Of a stretch of 64,000 nucleotides of DNA, positions 60,386-64,000 are shown piece by piece. The translations under genes were made by a program, and so were the position numbers. Source of the DNA: Chloroflexota bacterium (GTDB lineage: Bacteria; Chloroflexota; UBA11872); the NCBI GenBank assembly GCA_022821645.1, contig JAJEDE010000016.1:87151-151150 (forward strand), read 5' to 3'. Positions within the stretch are counted from its first letter, which is position 1. Each line of letters starts with the position of its first letter. Below the pieces are notes generated by a model. That model worked only from the letters and a program-made list of their open reading frames with translations. It ran no database searches and was not told the DNA's origin.

Positions 60386-60886
60386 CTACCGTGCGCGGCG
60401 GGCTGTCTTGGCGTCTCGCCGGGACTTGTGGCTTAGTCCCAGCGTCGTCATCCAGAGAGTCACGCCGACGGGAACCAGGGCCCCGGCGGCGGGCACGGGC
60501 ACATGGCCGACGGCGCCGTTGGCTACCGTCCATACGCGGTCCACGACCGACATCTCCCCCCAGCGGTCCGAGTAGTCCTGATCAATAGCGGCCGTTTCGT
60601 AGTTGTGGTCGAAGTGCCGCCAAGTACCAAGCAACGCGCTGACGAGAACGATTACCGCAATAATCCGAGCGATCCGAACTGTCGCCCGAGACGTGCGAAG
60701 CACGAGCGCGGCCAGGGCCAAGCCGCTCAATATCACGGCTGCCCACGGCACCAACTGCCAGAAGTCTCCCCAGTGCCGTTCATAAGCAAGTGCAACGGCG
60801 ACGCTCAGGATGCTGATAACGCCGAGCAACGCCATGGCGCCCCGCAGCGTCCCGGCTACCCCCTCACCGGCGAAGGATCGAATCAC
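60386..60886 (-). CDS. Hypothetical four-helix membrane protein
   Basis: 166 aa; hydrophobic segments around residues 14-34 (GAMALLGVISILSVAVALAY), 44-64 (LVPWAAVILSGLALAALVLR), 72-90 (IARIIAVIVLVSALLGTW) and 130-150 (PAAGALVPVGVTLWMTTLGL). The loop DHNYETAAIDQDYSDRWGEM is probably outside. The gene starts by 4-bp overlap with the upstream lipoprotein stop, so the pair is coupled. No family recognised. Confidence 0.65.
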   Translation of the reverse strand: MIRSFAGEGVAGTLRGAMALLGVISILSVAVALAYERHWGDFWQLVPWAAVILSGLALAALVLRTSRATVRIARIIAVIVLVSALLGTWRHFDHNYETAAIDQDYSDRWGEMSVVDRVWTVANGAVGHVPVPAAGALVPVGVTLWMTTLGLSHKSRRDAKTARRAR

Positions 60887-61242
60887 GGCAGCTTGAGTAG
60901 CCCGATAATCGTCTCCACGACATCGGGCGCGGCGTTGTGCTCCTCGAGCCCCCGCCGAAGCTTCGCAAACTCCGGGTCGTCGGCCGGGAACGGGCGGTGG
61001 TGCTCAATATCGTGAGCCCACGCCCCGGGATTGCTTATCCCGGCCGCCGCAAGCGCCGCCTCCAACTCCTCAACGGTGGCGTTGTTGGCAGAGATCTTGC
61101 CGGCGGTGGCGGCATCGCCCGCGGCTGGCGTTGCTGGGGATGTTGCGCCGGTCGTGGAATCGCCGGATTCCTCACCGCAGCCGGCGATCGCCACGGCGAA
61201 AGTGAGCGCAAGCAACAGTGGGATGAACCTGGGAACCCGCAT
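60883..61242 (-). CDS. Small lipoprotein with ComEA-like helix-hairpin-helix segment
   Basis: 119 aa from ATG 61242: basic start RVPRFIPLLLALTFAVAIAG, then lipobox Cys, a Ser/Thr/Ala-rich linker, and ISANNATVEELEAALAAAGI, which resembles the helix-hairpin-helix of ComEA/T2SK proteins (NxATxEEL). Residues after it (HHRPFPADDPEFAKLRRGLE) are helical. Possibly an extracellular DNA- or protein-binding factor working with the downstream membrane protein. The frame is open to 61404, but the signal peptide fixes the start. Confidence 0.65.
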   Translation of the reverse strand: MRVPRFIPLLLALTFAVAIAGCGEESGDSTTGATSPATPAAGDAATAGKISANNATVEELEAALAAAGISNPGAWAHDIEHHRPFPADDPEFAKLRRGLEEHNAAPDVVETIIGLLKLP

Positions 61243-61462
61243 ATGACTGCCTCCGAAACTCGTCGACGCTGGGGGGATCCGCCCGACCGCCAAAAACTCC
61301 GTCTCGCCGACGGAGGATACTCCCATCCCGTTGCTCACGACATTCACGGAGCCCACGGTCATGCGCGAATCCCGAATTGCAGCACAGGACGCGGCCTTCG
61401 ACACCTGGCCCGGCTTCGCCCGGCGCTACCATTCGGGGCACCCGGTCCGAGGCTGACGTCCA

Positions 61463-62803
61463 TTGGCCAAACCCCGCCGCCTGTTCGCCTGCGCCGACTG
61501 CGGCGCCGAGCATCGGCAGTGGATGGGGCAGTGCAGTGTTTGCGGGGCCTGGAACTCCCTGGCCGAGCGGCGGGTGACGGAGGGGCCGGGCGTTTCGCGC
61601 GCGACGCCGCAGGCGGTGGCGCTGGATCAGATCGATACGTCGGCCGACGACCGGTTGCCTTCCGGCATGGGCGAAATGGATCGGGTGCTGGGCGGCGGGC
61701 TGGTGCGGGGGTCGCTGGTGCTGCTGGCGGGCGATCCGGGCGTGGGCAAGTCCACGCTGGTGCTGCGGCTGGCGGCAGAGCTGGCGTCGCCCGGGCGTCC
61801 CTGCCTATACGTGGCCGCGGAGGAGTCGGCCGCGCAGATCCGGATGCGCGCGGAGCGCATGGGAATCGGCGGCGACGGGCTGTTCGTGTACGCCGAGACG
61901 GCGATGGACGGGGCGCTGGCCGAGGCCGAGCGCCTGAAGGCCGGGATGCTGGTGGTGGACTCCATCCAGACCGTTCGCGCGGACGGGTTGGCCTCGGCGC
62001 CGGGCAGCGTCACGCAGGTGCGCGAGTCCACGCTGCGGCTGTTGCAGTACGCCAAGGCTACGAACACGCCGGTGCTGATCGTGGGGCACGTCACCAAGGA
62101 AGGCATGGTGGCGGGACCGCGAATGCTGGAGCACATCGTGGACGCGGTGCTGTACCTGGAAGGCGACGATCACCACGCCCACCGGCTGCTGCGCTCGGTG
62201 AAGAACCGCTTCGGGCCCACGTTCGAGGTGGCCGTGTTTGAGATGGATGGGTCGGGCCTCCGCGAAGTGACCAATCCCTCGGCCATGCTGCTGGCGGGAC
62301 GGGATGCGACGGCGCCCGGGTCGGCCGTGGCAGTAGCGATGGAAGGCACGCGGCCGCTGCTCGTCGAAATCCAGGCGCTGGTCGCGCCCACGACCTACAG
62401 CCAGCCGCGTCGGCTGGCCAACGGCCTGGACCTGAATCGCCTGAACATGCTGCTGGCGGTGCTGGCGCGCCGGGCCGACGTGGGACTGTCCTCGCACGAT
62501 GTCTACGTGAACGTGGTGGGCGGGCTACGGCTGCGCGAGCCGGCGACGGACCTGGCCGTGGCGCTGGCGGTGGCCTCCAGTCATAGCGGCCAGCCGCTGC
62601 GCCTGGGAGCGGCGGCGGTGGGCGAAGTCGGCTTGGCCGGCGAGCTGCGTACCGTCCCTTCGGCCGCGCAGCGTGTGGACGAAGCGGCGCGGCTGGGCTT
62701 CACCCGCTGCGTGGTCCCCTCCGGGGCGCAAACCAACGGTCGCCAGACCACGGCCGTACCCGTTGCCAATCTTCGCCAGGCGTTGGACGCGGCCCTGGCG
62801 TGA
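61463..62803 (+). CDS. radA: DNA repair protein RadA/Sms
   Basis: 446 aa, TTG start. N-terminal zinc finger CADCGAEHRQWMGQCSVCGA, RecA-like core with Walker A LAGDPGVGKSTL, the RadA-specific KNRFGPT motif, and a C-terminal Lon-like domain (DVYVNVVGGLRLREPATDLA). Promotes branch migration and recombination intermediate processing. Its stop overlaps the ispD start by 4 bp. Confidence 0.96.
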   Translation: MAKPRRLFACADCGAEHRQWMGQCSVCGAWNSLAERRVTEGPGVSRATPQAVALDQIDTSADDRLPSGMGEMDRVLGGGLVRGSLVLLAGDPGVGKSTLVLRLAAELASPGRPCLYVAAEESAAQIRMRAERMGIGGDGLFVYAETAMDGALAEAERLKAGMLVVDSIQTVRADGLASAPGSVTQVRESTLRLLQYAKATNTPVLIVGHVTKEGMVAGPRMLEHIVDAVLYLEGDDHHAHRLLRSVKNRFGPTFEVAVFEMDGSGLREVTNPSAMLLAGRDATAPGSAVAVAMEGTRPLLVEIQALVAPTTYSQPRRLANGLDLNRLNMLLAVLARRADVGLSSHDVYVNVVGGLRLREPATDLAVALAVASSHSGQPLRLGAAAVGEVGLAGELRTVPSAAQRVDEAARLGFTRCVVPSGAQTNGRQTTAVPVANLRQALDAALA

Positions 62804-63501
62804 GCGCCGACGCGGTGGTGCTGGGCGCGGGGTCCAGCGCCCGCATGGGCGGCAAGGACAAGCTGCTGGCGGACCTGGAAGGGGAGCCGGTGATCGTGTG
62901 GAGCCTGCGGGCCTTCGAGGCAAGTCCGGGCATCCGGTCCGTCGTGGTGACGACCTCTGGCGACAACGAGGCGAACATTCGCGAAGCGGTTGAGCAGGCC
63001 GGGTTGGCCAAGGTGCGAGCCTTCGTGCGCGGCGGCGCGTCGCGGGCCGAGTCCGTGCTGCACGGTCTTCGCGCCCTTGATAGCGAGCCGCCCGACTACG
63101 TGGCCGTGCACGATGGGGCGCGCCCGCTGGTCACACCCGCGCTGATCGAGGACGGCCTGCGAATGGCGCGGGTCTACGGCGCGGCCGTGGCCGGCGTTCC
63201 CGCCACGGACACGCTGAAGATCGTCGACCGCGATCGCCTGGTCGTGCGAACACCGATACGGTCATCGGTCTGGCACGCGCAGACCCCGCAGTTCGCCCGC
63301 TTTTCCGACCTGCTGGGCGCGCACGAACGGCAGACGGCCATGCTGGACCTCTACACGGACGATGTCTCGGTGTTGGAAGCCGAGGGCCTGCCGGTCCGAG
63401 TCTTCGAGGGCAGCCGCGAGAATCTGAAGATCACGACGCCGGACGATCTGGATGCGGCCGCGCGCATCCTGCGCCAGCGCCGCGCGGCCACCTCCGGGTA
63501 G
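62800..63501 (+). CDS. ispD: 2-C-methyl-D-erythritol 4-phosphate cytidylyltransferase
   Basis: 233 aa, GTG start in a GTGA overlap with radA. Nucleotide-binding VLGAGSSARMGGKDK (variant of GxGxRxGxxxPK), EGGASR-like RGGASRAESVLHGL, VHDGARPLVTPALI (metal/base contacts), ATDTLK and TPQFARF. Transfers CMP to MEP. With ispH at 2.7-3.6 kb it supports the MEP pathway. ispF often follows but the next 300 bp is a repeat. Confidence 0.93.
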   Translation: MSADAVVLGAGSSARMGGKDKLLADLEGEPVIVWSLRAFEASPGIRSVVVTTSGDNEANIREAVEQAGLAKVRAFVRGGASRAESVLHGLRALDSEPPDYVAVHDGARPLVTPALIEDGLRMARVYGAAVAGVPATDTLKIVDRDRLVVRTPIRSSVWHAQTPQFARFSDLLGAHERQTAMLDLYTDDVSVLEAEGLPVRVFEGSRENLKITTPDDLDAAARILRQRRAATSG

Positions 63502-63795
63502 TAAGTCACCTTGGTCGCGCCCTTCTCCACGAAGCGAGTTGCAGTCTTTCCCCTCTCCTGAGGCCATTGCAAGACGCCCCTCGCCCTCGAAGGTGCGGCC
63601 GCTCTTGCTCCCTCTCCTCGGGGAGAGGGTTGGGGTGAGGGGTCTTCCGGGCGACCACGCCGGGGTTACGCAAAGGTCTCTCCTGGGGAAGAGGGCGGAG
63701 TGAATGCTATTCCGAGCAACCGCCTCTGGGTTTTGCAAAGGTGGCTCTCAACGAGACCAACGTCTCCGAAAGATCCACCGGAAGAGAACCCGACG
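63502..63795. repeat. Intergenic region with dispersed repeat type A (63536-63702, minus orientation)
   Basis: Read on the minus strand it contains CTCTTCCCCAGGAGAGACCT, TTGCGTAACCCCGGCGTGGT, CGCCCGGAAGACCCCTCACC, CCAACCCTCTCCCCGAGGAG and AGCAAGAGCGGCCGCACCTT: the most complete type-A copy in the window. No gene is seen. Confidence 0.75.
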
Positions 63796-64000
63796 CTATG
63801 CGTCGAAGAGGTCGCGCAGCGTGCAACGGAAGCCCGGCAGCGCATCCAGGCCGTCCAGAACGTCGCCTTCGGTCAGCGTGGCTACGTCCCCGCCCGCGCG
63901 ATGCGCGTCGACCGTGCGCGTAGCGGGATGCACCACCCAGACCAGCCGCACGCCGTAGCTGAGCCACATCAGCGCCTTGTCGTGCAACTCCCGCCGACTG
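63796..64000 (-). CDS. Uma2-family (DUF820) endonuclease-like protein, C-terminal part
   Basis: The frame runs off the right edge. Visible: SRRELHDKALMWLSYGVRLV, then WVVHPATRTVDAHRAGG and TLTEGDVLDGLDALPGFRCT, the ending of Uma2/DUF820 proteins (restriction-endonuclease-like fold). K in KxxxW and V-W-V-hydrophobic strands fit the core. Function in these abundant proteins is unproven. Confidence 0.8.
   Translation of the reverse strand, partial: SRRELHDKALMWLSYGVRLVWVVHPATRTVDAHRAGGDVATLTEGDVLDGLDALPGFRCTLRDLFDA

Overview
The window is high-GC, densely coded bacterial chromosome. The mix suggests a free-living or host-associated Chloroflexota (SAR202-like or sponge-associated lineages): a ClpC/S1/RadA/IspD housekeeping block, solute-binding proteins with VEVEKIVEVE-type linkers, many Gfo/Idh/MocA, SDR, LLM, phytanoyl-CoA dioxygenase, GH4 and mutarotase genes, and GC-rich dispersed repeats with CCCTCACCCCAACCCTCTCC cores. 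This assignment is an inference from gene content; no rRNA gene is present.

Layout. 1-22.5 kb: mainly catabolic genes (glycoside hydrolase end, Ldh-family dehydrogenase, sugar isomerase, FucU/RbsD, aminoacylase-like and amidohydrolase pair, amidase, phytanoyl-CoA dioxygenase, Gfo/Idh plus GH4, CitE-like lyase, aldehyde dehydrogenase) with ispH and a DUF255 thioredoxin-domain protein. 22.5-34.2 kb: an accessory island with higBA, a Fic protein, an orphan higA, a PstI/BsuBI-type restriction-modification operon with an unknown third gene, a UvrD/HelD-like helicase and a vapBC locus whose toxin is broken. The island is full of dispersed GC-rich repeats and contains two arrays of 27-bp imperfect palindromes on a 40-41-bp period. 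34.2-43.5 kb: LLM oxidoreductase, cupin, GPP34, ilvD, rhaM, nudC, an FGE/SUMF1-domain gene, and an overlapping cassette of metalloprotease remnant, beta-propeller lipoprotein and LRR protein. 43.6-51.2 kb: a complete dipeptide/oligopeptide ABC transporter operon with a sulfite-oxidase-like molybdoenzyme inside it. 51.3-53.4 kb: two further toxin-antitoxin pairs and a truncated AlbA/HATPase-type protein. 53.6-64 kb: two tRNA-Ser genes, DUF309, Gfo/Idh and SDR genes, then the core block rpsA-clpC-(membrane protein, lipoprotein)-radA-ispD and the end of a Uma2 gene.

How the parts work together. The transporter and the scattered sugar/acid enzymes fit a heterotroph using dissolved organic matter, including deoxysugars (RhaM, FucU). 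IspH and IspD place the MEP isoprenoid pathway here. The island is a defence and addiction hotspot. Two accessory insertions (SUMF1 gene; toxin-antitoxin plus AlbA fragment) are each followed by a diverged relic of the 3' end of the gene that precedes them (nudC, dppF), which hints at a common integration route. The most novel element is the 8-unit palindrome array between the Fic gene and the orphan HigA gene, with a 2-unit sister array upstream of higBA.
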